Of a stretch of DNA of 64,000 nt, positions 34,785 to 46,878 are shown piece by piece. The notes under the pieces are model-generated. The model had not been told where the DNA came from. It saw only the letters and a list, made by a program, of their open reading frames with translations, and ran no database searches. This stretch comes from Paragorgia papillata (lineage: Eukaryota > Cnidaria > Anthozoa > Scleralcyonacea > Coralliidae), in contig JAWNZC010000321.1 in the NCBI GenBank assembly GCA_035771165.1, positions 2,331,501-2,395,500 of the forward strand, given 5' to 3'. Positions within the stretch are counted from its first letter, which is position 1; the number at the start of each line of letters is the position of its first letter. A program made the translations under genes and the position numbers.

Positions 34785-35701
34785 GAGGGGGCACTTTTAG
34801 CATCGCCAATGGTTTTAAAATAGAAGTACCTCATAGAGACAAGCCTTACTAATGTGGTAAAGATTGAACAAACTGTTCTCTCTGCCCCTAAATCGAAAAA
34901 TCGGAAGAAGAAAAAATTTACTGTATTCAACAACAATTTAGAAAACAGTATTACAGTGATCTTATCAAGATAAAACCAATTATCCTTCTAATGACTTCAA
35001 AACAATAATTAATTGAAACTTTAATACTATACATACAACGATTCCTGCTGCTCAATAGACGCTGTCTTTGTGTATAGTGTTTACTGTTTGTCACGTTTGA
35101 TTGTTCTACACACAGAAAGCACACAAGCTGTGCAGATTTCTAGATTTAAAAATCGATCCAAAATATCTTGCTCAATTTAACGTTACATTAAGTTACTTTT
35201 CTAAAAATGACTGGTGAGATTAAAGACAAAGTTTTTCTAGTTAAAAATCAACGTAGATTCCAATCATGTATATTGGCGTGGCGTTGTAGTCCGTCGCATA
35301 CGACTCTGCATAGCCCAAGAGTTAAGTTATCAAAATTAGCTTTAACTGAAAATCGTTTAGAAGAACTAAGTTAACAGCAAAACATATACATGTGTAGCAA
35401 ATTTAGTAAACAAATGCATTGTTTAATTACTGTTGGTAAAATTGATTGAATACAACAATGACTATCAGAATATAACACAATGTTATATACATGCACTACG
35501 TCTATAAAGTATCCTGTTTGAATATAGTATATGAAAGTCTAATCCTTTTACAGTTAAATCATAGCACATAAACACATTACTTAATCAGTGTTGGTAAAAT
35601 TGATTAAAAACAAAAAGAACCGATCAGATAAGACCACAATGTTATATACTCCTTCTATAGACTGTACTATATAGTATGTAAGTCTAGTCCTTTTACATCA
35701 G

Positions 35702-36265
35702 TCAAGAAAGCAAAGGCCCCAAAAATACTCTTGAAAGCTCGGTTTCTTCATATCCATGAAGAAAGTCGTAAGCGGCTGCGAGAAACTCTTCACGACTTAT
35801 CGTACCATCCCCATCGGAATCAATTGCGTTAAAGGATCGGAGCACCTCTGCTTCTGAAATGCTTGGGCCGATTATCCTGAAGTATACTTTGAACTCTTCT
35901 ACGGAGATGTGTCCATCTTCATTCGTATCGATGGCATCGAATAACGGATTATGGCTGTTGTTAAATTTCTCCTTTTTTCTTTCAGGTGTCATAGACAGAA
36001 ATTCTTCACTGGCATGCTTCGCTATTTCTTCTATTTTTTTTCTTATTCCTGGTTTTAAACCAAGGACATCAGCCACATGCATAAGCGCCTTTCGAGATGA
36101 CTCAGCTTGCTCTTTAGTAGTTTTGCCGTACTCTGCCAGCTTATCAGCCATGAGCTCATAATCCTCACGAGATATGTAGCCATCTTTGTTCACATCCAAT
36201 CTTGTCATACGGGTTCTCATTTTTCGCAAGTGATAAGCTTTCTGTTTTTCTGTTACACTTTGCAT
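35702..36265 (-). CDS. Luciferin (coelenterazine)-binding protein-like EF-hand protein, copy A
   Basis: 187 residues. Starting at ATG 36263-36265 the protein begins MQSVTEKQKAYHLRKM, which lines up with the start of Renilla luciferin-binding protein (about 184 aa) and gives the same length. EF-hand loops: DVNKDGYISRED (about residues 25-36), DTNEDGHISVEE (about 116-127) and DSDGDGTISREE (about 152-163), with a degenerate second hand between. The C-terminus YEETELSRVFLGPLL matches the same family. In Renilla the protein holds coelenterazine and releases it to luciferase on calcium binding; that role here is inference. The frame stays open 47 codons further upstream, with an in-frame ATG at 36331, but a TATA-like box at 36345 implies a transcript start below it. 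Intron-less. Differs from copies B and D at a few residues (e.g. NEDG for NKDG). Confidence 0.8.
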   Translation of the reverse strand: MQSVTEKQKAYHLRKMRTRMTRLDVNKDGYISREDYELMADKLAEYGKTTKEQAESSRKALMHVADVLGLKPGIRKKIEEIAKHASEEFLSMTPERKKEKFNNSHNPLFDAIDTNEDGHISVEEFKVYFRIIGPSISEAEVLRSFNAIDSDGDGTISREEFLAAAYDFLHGYEETELSRVFLGPLLS

Positions 36266-36344
36266 GTTGATCAACTCTCGCACAAAATATCTATCACGTA
36301 CTTGGCTGTAGTAATGCCAAAGTATGACCATGAGTATAGGTCTA

Positions 36345-36352
36345 GATATATA
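36345..36352 (-). promoter_or_regulatory. Candidate TATA box and C-rich tract of EF-hand gene copy A
   Basis: TATATATC on the minus strand, 80 nt before the chosen ATG. It is preceded by a C-rich tract (revcomp of GGGCGGGGGAGGGG, 36363-36376). The same arrangement precedes copies B (38708-38715), C (45166-45175) and D (47520-47527). Confidence 0.4.
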
Positions 36353-36901
36353 ATTGTGAAAGGGCGGGGGAGGGGGGAGAGGCTGCCCCCTATTTTTCCA
36401 GATCAAGTTTATTTAAGAAACTTTAAAAAGTGCATATAAAACGAAAATTAAAGAACACATGCAAGCAAAAACTAAGATCGTCTTTTTCCTATGTTATAGA
36501 AAAATAAGACTGTGCCAGTTTAGTTGGCTACGTATTATCTGTATTTGTAATTTTTGACAAGCATTATTAATTGAACAAGAAAATGCTTTTAGACTGCGGA
36601 ATGTGCCCATTTTGTGCATAATGGCTATGATTTCTTCTGTTTTAACGTAGTGTATAGCTGCAAAACGAAGTTTGGTGTATTTTTGTGTGTAAAAGATAAT
36701 TATATTTATTTATTTAAACAAAAAAAAGCATTAATAGTTCATATAAATAAAAAGAAAAGTTCTGTTCTGTTGCTATGGGAACCAGAACCTTCTTAAGAGT
36801 TAATTGAAAGTGTCTTATTGCTTTCTCCAATCTTTGTTATATATAGGACTGAAATATTATTGCTTTCTCCAATCTTTGTTGTATATAGGACTGATGGCGT
36901 T

Positions 36902-36998
36902 AACTCATTCCTGTCCGAGGGCTTCCCCAAAGATGAATAAAATCGTCTGGCGTTAGCCAGAATAAAATACTAAAGACCAATTCGGACAGGAAAGAGTT
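36902..36998. mobile_element. 97-bp MITE in the array unit
   Basis: Ends AACTCATTCCTGTCCGA and TCGGACAGGAAAGAGTT are inverted repeats. Two further copies are at 39263-39360 and 39378-39474, the latter in tandem. The ends resemble those of the ~1-kb element at 19703 and 50268, suggesting a common transposase. Confidence 0.7.
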
Positions 36999-38064
36999 AA
37001 AAGAACGCTTGGTTATTGAGATTGACCTGCTTCAAAATGAAGCCCCTCTCTCAGAATAGGCATATATATGTTAATTCCCCCCGGCACACATAGATTTAGG
37101 CCAAACTGTTTCAACATGGTTTCAAGGAAAGCTTGGTATACATGTAGTCTTTCGACCTATATAACAGGGTGCACTTTAGCATCGCCAATGGTTTTAAAAT
37201 AGAAGTACCTCATATAGAGAGGCCTTACTAATGTGGTAAAGATTGAACAAACTGTTCTCTCTGCCCGTAAATCGAAAAATCGGAATTAAAAAATTTACTG
37301 TATTCAACAACGATTTAGAAAACTGTAATACAGTGATCTTATCAAGACAAAACCAATTATCCTTCTAATATCTTCAAAACAATAATTAATTGAAACTTTA
37401 ATATATAAAAATATTCCTACTGCTCAATAGACGCTGTCTTTGTGTAGTGTTTACTGTTTGTCACGTTTGATTGTTCTACACACAGAAATCACACAAGCTG
37501 TGCTGATTTCTAGATTTAAAAATCGATCCAAAATATCTTGCTCAATTTAACGTTACATTAAGTTACTTTTCTAAAAATGACTGGTGAGATTAAAGACAAG
37601 CTTTTCAGTCTAGCGTTAAAAATCAACGTAGATTCCAATCATGTATATTGGCGTGGCGTTGTAGTCCGTCGCATACGACTCTGCAGTCTGCATAGCCCAA
37701 GAGTTAAGTTATCAAAATTAGCTTTAACTGAAAATCGTTTAGAAGAACTATTTTAACAGCAAATTTAGTAAACAAATGCATTGTTTAATTACTGTTGGTA
37801 AAATTGATTGAATACAACAATGACTATCAGAATATAACACAATGTTATATACATGCACTATCGTCTATAAAGTATCCTGTTTGAATATAGTATATGAAAG
37901 TCTAATCCTTTTACAGTTAAATCATAGCACATAAACACATTACTTAATCAGTGTTGGTAAAATTGATTAAAAACAAAAAGAACCGATCAGATAAGACCAC
38001 AATGTTATATACTCCTTCTATAGACTGTACTATATAGTATGTAAGTCTAGTCCTTTTACATCAG

Positions 38065-38628
38065 TCAAGAAAGCAAAGGCCCAAAAAATACTCTTGAAAG
38101 CTCGGTTTCTTCATATCCATGAAGAAAGTCGTAAGCGGCTGCGAGAAACTCTTCACGACTTATCGTACCATCCCCATCGGAATCAATTGCGTTAAAGGAT
38201 CGGAGGACGTCTGCTTCTGAAATGCTTGGGCCGATTATCCTGAAGTATACTTTGAACTCTTCTACGGAGATGTGTCCATCTTTATTCGTATCGATGGCAT
38301 CGAATAACGGATTATGGCTGTTGTTAAATTTCTCCTTTTTTCTTTCAGGTGTCATAGACAGAAATTCTTCACTGGCATGCTTCGCTATTTCTTCTATTTT
38401 TTTTCTTATTCCTGGTTTTAAACCAAGGACATCAGCCACATACATAAGCGCCTTTCGAGATGACTCAGCTTGCTCTTTAGTAATTTTGCCGTACTCTGCC
38501 AGCTTATCAGCCATGAGCTCATAATCCTCACGAGATATGTAGCCATCTTTGTTCACATCCAATCTTGTCATACGGGTTCTCATTTTTCGCAAGTGATAAG
38601 CTTTCTGTTTTTCTGTTACACTTTGCAT
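38065..38628 (-). CDS. Luciferin-binding protein-like EF-hand protein, copy B
   Basis: 187 residues from ATG 38626-38628. Intact. Same three canonical calcium loops as copy A, with DTNKDGHISVEE as the third hand and SEADVLRSF before the last hand, where A and D have SEAEVLRSF. Ends SRVFFGPLLS. Its unit is nearly identical to the preceding one at the DNA level, including the flanks, so the two copies arose by unit duplication rather than separate retroposition. Confidence 0.8.
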   Translation of the reverse strand: MQSVTEKQKAYHLRKMRTRMTRLDVNKDGYISREDYELMADKLAEYGKITKEQAESSRKALMYVADVLGLKPGIRKKIEEIAKHASEEFLSMTPERKKEKFNNSHNPLFDAIDTNKDGHISVEEFKVYFRIIGPSISEADVLRSFNAIDSDGDGTISREEFLAAAYDFLHGYEETELSRVFFGPLLS

Positions 38629-39262
38629 GTTGATCAACTCTCGCACAAAATATCTATCACGTACTTGGCTGTAGTAATGCCAAAGTATGACCATGAGTAT
38701 AGGTCTAGATATATAATTGTGAAAGGGCGGGGGAGGGGGAGAGGCTGCCCCCTATTTTTCCAGATCAAGTTTATTTAAGAAACTTTAAAAAGTGCATATA
38801 AAACGAAAATTAAAGAACACATGCAAGCAAAAACTAAGATCGTCTTTTTCCTATGTTATAGAAAAATAAGACTGTGCCAGTTTAGTTGGCTACGTATTAT
38901 CTGTATTTGTAATTTTTGACAAGCATTATTAATTGAACAAGAAAATGCTTTTAGACTGCGGAATGTGCCCATTTTGTGCATAATGGCTATGATTTCTTCT
39001 GTTTTAACGTAGTGTATAGCTGCAAAACGAAGTTTGGTGTATTTTTGTGTGTAAAAGATAATTATATTTATTTATTTAAACAAAAAAAAGCATTAATAGT
39101 TCATATAAATAAAAAGAAAAGTTCTGTTCTGTTGCTATGGGAACCAGAACCTTCTTAAGAGTTAATTGAAAGTGTCTTATTGCTTTCTCCAATCTTTGTT
39201 ATATATAGGACTGAAATATTATTGCTTTCTCCAATCTTTGTTGTATATAGGACTGATGGCGT

Positions 39263-39474
39263 TAACTCATTCCTGTCCGAGGGCTTCCCCAAAGATGAAT
39301 AAAATCGTCTGGCGTTAGCCAGAATAAAATACTAAAGACCAATTCGGACAGGAAAGAGTTCGAGAGATGGTTTATAACTTGCATTCCTGTCCGAGGGCTT
39401 CCCCAGAGATGAATAAAATCGTCTGGCGTTAGCCAGAATAAAATACTAAAGACCAATTCGGACAGGAAAGAGTT
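39263..39474. mobile_element. Two tandem 97-bp MITE copies
   Basis: 39263-39360 and 39378-39474 are near-identical, separated by a short spacer (CGAGAGATGGTTTATAA). Other units have one copy or none. Confidence 0.7.
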
Positions 39475-40541
39475 AAAAGAACGCTTGGTTATTGAGATTG
39501 ACCTGCTTCAAAATGAAGCCCCTCTCTCAGAATAGGCATATATATGTTAATTCCCCCCGGCACACATAGATTTAGGCCAAACTGTTTCAACATGGTTTCA
39601 AGGAAAGCTTGGTATACATGTAGTCTTTCGACCTATATAACAGGGTGCACTTTTAGCATCGCCAATGGTTTTAAAATAGAAGTACCTCATATAGAGAGGC
39701 CTTACTAATGTGGTAAAGATTGAACAAACTGTTCTCTCTGCCCCTAAATCGAAAAATCGGAAGAAAAAAATTTACTGTATTCAACAACGATTTAGAAAAC
39801 TGTAATACAGTGATCTTATCAAGACAAAACCAATTATCCTTCTAATATCTTCAAAACAATAATTAATTGAAACTTTAATATATAAAAATATTCCTACTGC
39901 TCAATAGACGCTGTCTTTGTGTAGTGTTTACTGTTTGTCACGTTTGATTGTTCTACACACAGAAATCACACAAGCTGTGCTGATTTCTAGATTTAAAAAT
40001 CGATCCAAAATATCTTGCTCAATTTAACGTTACATTAAGTTACTTTTCTAAAAATGACTGGTGAGATTAAAGACAAGCTTTTCAGTCTAGCGTTAAAAAT
40101 CAACGTAGATTCCAATCATGTATATTGGCGTGGCGTTGTAGTCCGTCGCATACGACTCTGCAGTCTGCATAGCCCAAGAGTTAAGTTATCAAAATTAGCT
40201 TTAACTGAAAATCGTTTAGAAGAACTATTTTAACAGCAAATTTAGTAAACAAATGCATTGTTTAATTACTGTTGGTAAAATTGATTGAATACAACAATGA
40301 CTATCAGAATATAACACAATGTTATATACATGCACTATCGTCTATAAAGTATCCTGTTTGAATATAGTATATGAAAGTCTAATCCTTTTACAGTTAAATC
40401 ATAGCACATAAACACATTATTTAAAATCAGTGTTGGTAAAATTGATTAAAAACAAAAATAACCGATCAGATAAGACCACAATGTTATATACTCCTTCTAT
40501 AGACTGTACTATAGTATGTAAGTCTAGTCCTTCTACAGCAG

Positions 40542-40580
40542 TCAAGAAAGCAAAGGCCCAAAAAATGCTCTTGAAAGCCC
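40542..40580 (-). pseudogene. 3' stub of an EF-hand gene copy (copy X)
   Basis: Only the last dozen codons and stop remain (TCAAGAAAGCAAAGGCCC onward, including the family's GCTCTTGAAAG). At 40580 the unit breaks into foreign sequence containing a LINE fragment. Confidence 0.75.
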
Positions 40581-40589
40581 TTATAACAA

Positions 40590-41330
40590 GCGGTAAAAAT
40601 CATTCCAAAGACGACATATACGGACAAAGTAAGAGTTCTTAAAGGATTCAGTTCTACTGAAAGGAATCTTAAGGGTCAGATTATCAACATTCCGTAATGC
40701 ATGGTTTACCACAGGAACGAAAAGAAACATAATCAAATATATCAACTGTTCAAATATTCTTAAAGCACTTAAAAAAGACGATAATGTCAATAATTTCTCT
40801 TCGATATTGAAGGGGAAACAAATTCAACCTGCTCAAACGTTCATACTCAGAATAATCCGTACCAAGAATAAATCTGGTGGCTCTCCTCTGTATTCTCTTC
40901 AAACTTGAGATATTCTTCTGAGTATGAGATGACCACACAACAGTGGCATTCTCAAGGCGAGATCTAACCCAGATGATAACAGTAGTTTTTTGGTCTTAAC
41001 ATCACTGATATCTTTGCATGTACGATAGAGAAGTTTTAACATTTTTTGAGCCTTACCAGTTATAAAATCAACGTGATCATTCCAACTCAGATCTTGCCGG
41101 ACTGATCAAAACACCAAGATCCTTTTCCACAGTTTACATGAGTTACCCGATCGAGCCTAGTTCCCCAAAGGAAGTAATCTCTGTCGAGGACAGATTTTAT
41201 ACGAGCAACTCTTAAAACCTTGCACTTGCTAACATTAAACTCCATTCCCCAGGTGTAAGACCAATTCAATAATGCATTTAAGTCACTTTGCAATTCGTCA
41301 CCATCTTTCTGACCGAGAATTGACAGGTTT
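40590..41330 (-). pseudogene. LINE reverse transcriptase thumb/C-terminal fragment
   Basis: Right to left: MQSDLNALLNWSYTWGMEFN and VSKCKVLRV, then after frame changes LSWNDHVDFITGKAQKM, MWSSHTQKNISSLKRIQRRA, TRFILGTDYSEYERLSRLNL, FPLQYRREIIDI and FKNSYFVRICRLWNDF. This is the C-terminal third of a LINE RT polyprotein, broken by several frameshifts. Confidence 0.7.
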
Positions 41331-41489
41331 CTTTGAAATCGCGCCGCAAGTTGATTAATTTGATTTTAAATGTTCAACGTTTTCTGGTGAGACGTGCAAC
41401 TTTCAAACGTGAATGAACATGAAAAAAAATCGCAAGCCTAACGGTGGCTTGTAAATGGCAGTAGCAAGCGCCATCAAGCGAGAACTCAC

Positions 41490-42049
41490 CCTGCAGCAGA
41501 CCCTTATAAATACTCACCGTAAAATAAGGTTCTGCCGAAATCGAGTCGAATCTCTGTCGAGCATGCGCGAGAAACATTGTCAATCCCAGGCTTACTAGCG
41601 AAGCGCATAGATGACGTCAAATTCATGTTTGTCTGAGTTTATAATTTATTCTTGCATTTCCAACAACTGAGAAAATTGCTCATTAGAAATCCCTCGAGAT
41701 TCAATTTCGGTTTGTTTGTCTATAAATAGTAACTGTGCCATTCGCTATTGAGTTCGATCCCTAGCTAATCGAGCGACGAGAGCGATTGTACAATTCAGCG
41801 AACTCTATAGATTCATTCTCGTTCCCAGAGGTCACGATCTTCAGTTTTGGCTGCCAAAAGATTTCGTGACCTCTGGGAACGAGAATGTTGTACATTGAAA
41901 TACTTACAGGATATATATATATATATATATTCAAACAAACAAACAAAGTGTTGTTCACGAAATGTCGAAAAGTGCTCAATACCGTAAAGATAGAGCGAAT
42001 ATATTATAAGTGGGCTTACCTCAAATGTTGATGGTCGCTACTGTCAGTT

Positions 42050-42128
<79 letters not shown>

Positions 42129-42585
42129 AAATATGTGTGGTAAAGTTTGCAGATTATTATTAGAACATTGGAGCATGAATAAGACGTTATTTTTAGGTAG
42201 ACCGCGTTGGAAAAGGACTAAGCAGAGACTACATAGTAGCATTACATTCGTGAGAAAGCACGAGCAACTATTCAAGAGCTAAAACAACCGTGATTTTGTG
42301 ATTTGTTAAAGAATATCAAAAGTTTATATTTAACCTTCGAACGTCGCGTTTTGTTGGAGACCTGAACAAGCACTTTCCTGACAAATACAGTACAACGGGC
42401 TCAGATTTTAGCAGTCGGTTTTCCCCTAAATTCAATGCGTGCGACCTAAAAACTGGTTTGACGGAAGAAAACGAGATTGACTAGTCCAGAAGTTTGGACT
42501 GCGGCGACTTAAAAGATTCGACTCGATTTCGGCAGAGCCTTATTTTACGGTGAGTATTTATAAGGGTCTGCTAGCAGGGTGGCGA
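41490..42585. repeat. Inverted ~70-bp TATA-bearing arms with (TA)n centre
   Basis: 41493-41555 and 42510-42580 are near-perfect reverse complements, each holding CCTTATAAATACTCACCG. Between them are a perfect hairpin at 41815-41888 (CTCGTTCCCAGAGGTCACGA and complement), the motif TTACCTCAAATGTTGATGG at 42018-42036 that recurs at 57979, and a ~36-unit (TA)n run. Confidence 0.6.
42053..42124. repeat. (TA)n microsatellite
   Basis: About 36 uninterrupted units; reads as YIYIYI in several frames, which is not coding. Confidence 0.95.
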
Positions 42586-42635
42586 GACCTTTACTCCCAT
42601 CGCCAAAGGAGAATTTTGTTTTCTCCCTTTCCCTC

Positions 42636-43452
42636 CCCTAGACAATCTCGAGCCCATAGTCACCCCCTTTTTGGTCAGCGGGAGAGCGCGGGGAGACTCT
42701 GGGGAAACTGGATTGATTCTCCGTTTTGATTGGTTCATTTAAATTTATTGAATTAATCGATTCAAAACATACAGATTGTGAAATAATGAAAGTCAAACAT
42801 ATTCCTTTATTCAATAACATATATATCTTCAAATTTAGACGCCTCATTTACACTTCTTCCCTTTGTTTAATTATATCTGGGTCTCATTCACACAAACAAA
42901 CTTCATAGCAAAGTACAAGACGAATTTCGAATAACAAATAGTCGCAATGAACAAAACAAATCCCGGTGGGATTTGTCGTTATATTTGATGTATAAATGTA
43001 AAACAATTTAAACAACGAAAAAGCATATTTAAGACAATTAAAGACGGAATCAGCCTTCGCAATCGCAACTCGTATTAAAAGGCTTGTGATCGTCTGATCG
43101 ACGACGATATTGGCGTCGTGAATTGATATTTACCTTGGATTTCAAGAACGTTTATGTCAAGTGCCACCACCAGCAGTGTCAGTCTCTCTCCGACAATTTT
43201 AACGTGCATTTGATCTGCATTTTATGCAGGGTTCTCACAAATATAGTATTTGCGATTTCAAACAAATATATGAGAAACGAACTCATGAACACAACGCACA
43301 TTCTGCACAGCAGCTGAGGCTACGATCATGCGCTTAACAACCGGAACCCCTCATTTCAGGGGTAATTAAATCCAATTTCCCCAGAGTCTCCCCCGCGCTC
43401 TCCCGCTGACCAAAAAGGAGGTGACTATGGGCTCGAGATTGTCCCCTAGAAA
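42636..43452. mobile_element. Foldback element, ~80-bp arms, 0.8 kb
   Basis: The left arm (42636-42716) and right arm (43368-43452) are reverse complements, both with CTCGAGCCCATAGTCACC and GGGAGAGCGCGGGG. The interior is AT-rich without a credible gene. Confidence 0.7.
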
Positions 43453-43649
43453 GTAATGAATCCGCTGACCGTTTAGCGTGCGGCTGGTCGAGTTTTGGCA
43501 GGCATCTCTTGCCTTTCTTCTTTCCACACGTTTTCTTGCTCAAAGAGAGCTCATCAGAGATGCCTGCGGAAGAGGCTAGAAATGTGTATGTTATTAGTGT
43601 TTTCAGCTTGAGTTGGTAAAGTTTTTCGTATGTTTTTGCTGTACAAGCT

Positions 43650-43720
43650 GTCCGCGTAAGTCAAAGGTGAGAGCGTCCCGCTGGCATGGGAAGGTTGCGT
43701 GTTCGAGTCCCGTCTGGAGC
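43650..43720 (+). mobile_element. tRNA-like sequence inside a short foldback
   Basis: GTCAAAGGTGAGAGCG resembles an A box and GTTCGAGTCC is a good B box, 40 nt apart as in a tRNA. Acceptor pairing is poor. Short inverted arms TGTACAAGCTGTC and GACAGCTTGTACA enclose it (43638-43652, 43760-43776). Probably a tRNA-derived SINE remnant. Confidence 0.4.
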
Positions 43721-44134
43721 TCAGAGTTTTCCTCTGAGTTTAACTAGTACTTACGACAGTCGACAGCTTGTACAGTCAATGGAGTCAATGGAGTGGGCAC
43801 GAGGGTGTTACTTGGGCCACAGACCGCACAGAGTTGCCTGCGGAGTACGCTAAAGGTTTTCGTCTCAATAACAAGGCTGCAGTATATATGGGTTTAAATA
43901 GAAACATTGTTTACAAATAATGTATTTTATTATATGGCTTTGTAATATCCTGAGTTCTGATTGGTCAACGCACGGTCCGTTAAAATGCGTATCCGGACCA
44001 CGGTCCGTCTTTTTCCGTATCCGGACCGCTGTCCCGGATGTTGATTTTGCTCGCGTGAATTTCTAAGGTTTTCACACTACGTTTGATACAATAATTATCC
44101 AAAAACTTGAAATAGCCATATAATAAACGCTTTA

Positions 44135-44275
44135 TTAACCTCGTTTACTCGGTCTGTACGGGAAAATATCAGACCTCGGTCTTTTTTGTACGAACCTCGC
44201 CTGCGGCTCGGTCCGTACTGTCAAGACGTCGGTCTGATATTTTCCCGTACAGACCTCGTTCTCGGTTAATAATCT
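44135..44275. repeat. Long palindrome with apical GC hairpin
   Basis: TCTGTACGGGAAAATATCAG and its complement form arms of about 50 bp, closed by CGAACCTCGCCTGCGGCTCGG. Same design as the palindromes near 30.7-32.9 kb but unrelated in sequence. Confidence 0.65.
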
Positions 44276-44526
44276 CTTAATATATTATAAGCAAATAACG
44301 ATAAAATTAACATATTTTTGTCCGTAATATATTTTTTTACATTTGCCGTCCCATACCTACCTACCTATCCGCCCTGCACGTACCTACATATCTTACTGAT
44401 ATATTTCTTAGAGATAATCTAATTGGCGCACCTCGCGAGTAAATGGCGCGGGTAGCGAGTAAATGGCGCGAATACTCCTTCTATAGACTGTACTATAGTA
44501 TGTAAGTCTAGGTCCTTTTACAGCAG

Positions 44527-45088
44527 TCAAGAAAGCAAAGGCCCAAAAAATACTCTTGAAAGCTCGGTTTCTTCATATCCATGAAGAAAGTCGTAAGCGG
44601 CTGCGAGAAACTCTTCATGACTTATCGTACCATCCCCATCGGAATCAATTGCGTTAAAGGATCGGAGGACTTCTGCTTCTGAAATTCTTTGGCCGATTAT
44701 CTTGAAGTATACCTTGAATTCTTCTACGGAAATGTGTCCATCTTTATTCGGATCGATGGCATCGAATAACGGATTATGGCTGTTGTTAAATTTCTCCTTT
44801 TTTCTTTCAGGTGTCATAGACAGAAATTCTTCTCTGGCATGCTTCGCTATTTCCTCTATTTTTTTCTTATTCCTGGTTTTAAACCAAGGACATCAGCCAC
44901 ATACATAAGCGCCGTGCGAGATGACTCAGCTTGCTCTTTAGTAATTTTGCCGTACTCTGCCAGCTTATCAGCCATGAGCTCATAATCCTCACGAGATATG
45001 TAGCCATCTTTGTTCACATCCAATCTTGTCATACGGTTCTCATTTTTCGCAAGTGATAAGCTTTCTGTTTTTCTGTTACACTTTGCAT
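44527..45088 (-). pseudogene. Luciferin-binding protein-like gene, copy C (frameshifted)
   Basis: Same start (ATG 45086-45088) and stop as intact copies but 562 nt long instead of 564. One G is missing near 45033 (CATACGGTT for CATACGGGTT) and one T near 44868, which throws the frame off after MRT and again later. The 3' part from TPERKKEKF on is open, with DPNKDGH in place of DTNKDGH and extra substitutions, so it has diverged more than A, B and D. Confidence 0.8.
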
Positions 45089-46309
45089 GTTGATCAACTC
45101 TCGCACAAAATATCTATCACGTACTTGGCTGTAGTAATGCCAAAGTATGACCATGAATATAGGTCTATATATATAATTGTGAAAGGGCGGGGGAGGGGGG
45201 AGAGGCTGCCCCCTATTTTTCCAGATCAAGTTTATTTAAGAAACTGTGCATATAAAAAGAAAATTAAAGAACACATGCAAGCAAAAACTAAGATCGTCTT
45301 TTTCCTATGTTATAGAAAAATAAGACTGTGCCAGTTTAGTTGGCTAAGTATTATCTATATTTGTAATTTTTGACAAGCATTATTAATTGAACAAGAAAAT
45401 GGTTTTACACTGCGGAATGTGCCCATATTGTGCATAATGATATGATTTCTCTGACCTTTTAACGTAGTGTATAGCTGCAAAATTACGAAGTTTGGTGTAT
45501 TTTTGTGTGTAAAAGATAATTATATTTATTTATTTAAACAAAAAAAAGCATTAATGGTTCATATAAATAAAAAGAAAAGTTCTGTTTTGTTGCTATGGAA
45601 ACCAGAACCTTCTTAAGAGTTAATGGAAAGTGTCTTATTGCTTTCTCCCATCTTTGTTATATATATAGGACTGAAATATTATTGCTTTCTCCAATCTTTG
45701 TTGTATATAGGACTGATGGCGTTAAAAGAAGGGTTGGTTATTGAGATTGATCTGCTTCAAAATGAAGCCTCTTTCTCAGAATAAGCATATATGTATATAT
45801 GTTAATTCCCCCCGGCACACATAGATTTAGGCCAAACTGTTTAAGAATGGTTTCAAGGAAAGCTTGGTATACATGTAGTCTTTCGATCTATATAACAGGG
45901 TGCACTTTTAGCATCGCCAATGGTTTTAAAATAGAAGTACCTCATAGAGACACGCCTTACAAATGTGGTAAAGATTGAACAAACTGTTCTCTCTGCCCCT
46001 AAATCGAAATATCGGAAGAAAAAAAATGTACTGTATTCAAGAACAATTTAGAAAACAGTAATACAGTGATCTTATCAAGACAAAACCAATTATCCTTCTA
46101 ATATCTTCAAAACAATAATTAATTGAAACTTTAATATATAAAAAGATTCCTGCTGCTCAATAGACGCTGTCTTTGTGTAGTGTTTACTGTTTGTCACGTT
46201 TGATCGTTCTACACACAGAAAGCACACAAGCTGTGCTGATTTCTAGATTTAAAAATCGATCCAAAATATCTTGCTCAATTTAACGTTACATTAAGTTACT
46301 TTTTAAAAA

Positions 46310-46549
46310 ATGACTGGTGAGATTAAAGACAAGCTTTTTCTAGCGTTAAAAATCAACGTAGATTCCAATCATGTATATAAAAAAATGACTGGTGAGATTA
46401 AAGACAAGCTTTTTCTAGCGTTAAAAATCAACGTAGATTCCAATCATGTATATTGGCGTGACGTGGCGTCGCATACGACTCTGCATAGCCCAAGAGTTAA
46501 GTTATCAAAATTAGCTTTAACTGAAAATCGTTTAGAAGAACTATTTTAA
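46310..46549 (+). other. Small plus-strand open frame repeated in the array units
   Basis: MTGEIKDKLFLALKINVDSN continues to a stop at 46549; in this unit its first 75 bp are tandemly duplicated in frame. Counterparts start at 35208, 37577, 40054 and 50131, but several contain indels that change the frame (e.g. TTCAGTCTAGCG for TTTCTAGCG). No known domain. Either a small decayed gene or chance openness in non-coding unit DNA. Confidence 0.25.
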
Positions 46550-46878
46550 CAGCAAAATATATACATGTGTAGCAAATTTAGTAAACAAATGCATTGTTTA
46601 ATTACTGTTGGTAAAATTGATTGAATACAACAATGACTATCAGAATATAACACAATGTTATATACATGCACTACGTCTATAAAGTATCCTGTTTGAATAT
46701 AGTATATATGAAAGTCTAATCCTTTTACAGTTAAATCATAGCAGATAAACACATTACTTAATCAGTGTTGGTAAAATTGATTAAAAACAAAAAGAACCGA
46801 TCAGATAAGACCACAATGTTATATACTCCTTCTATAGACTGTACTATATAGTATGTAAGTCTAGTCCTTTTACATCAG

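Noticed and set aside
35859..36439. Plus-strand frames opposite the EF-hand genes (also opposite copies B, C and D)
   Set aside because: They are antisense shadows of the conserved EF-hand coding sequence and keep no pattern of their own.
42010..42282. YIYIYI-rich open frames on both strands
   Set aside because: Translation of the (TA)n run; no domain on either side.
43530..43556. Hammerhead-like CTGATGAGCTC...GAGC on the minus strand
   Set aside because: Two extra bases (AA) separate stem II from GAAA, and neither stem I nor stem III pairs convincingly.
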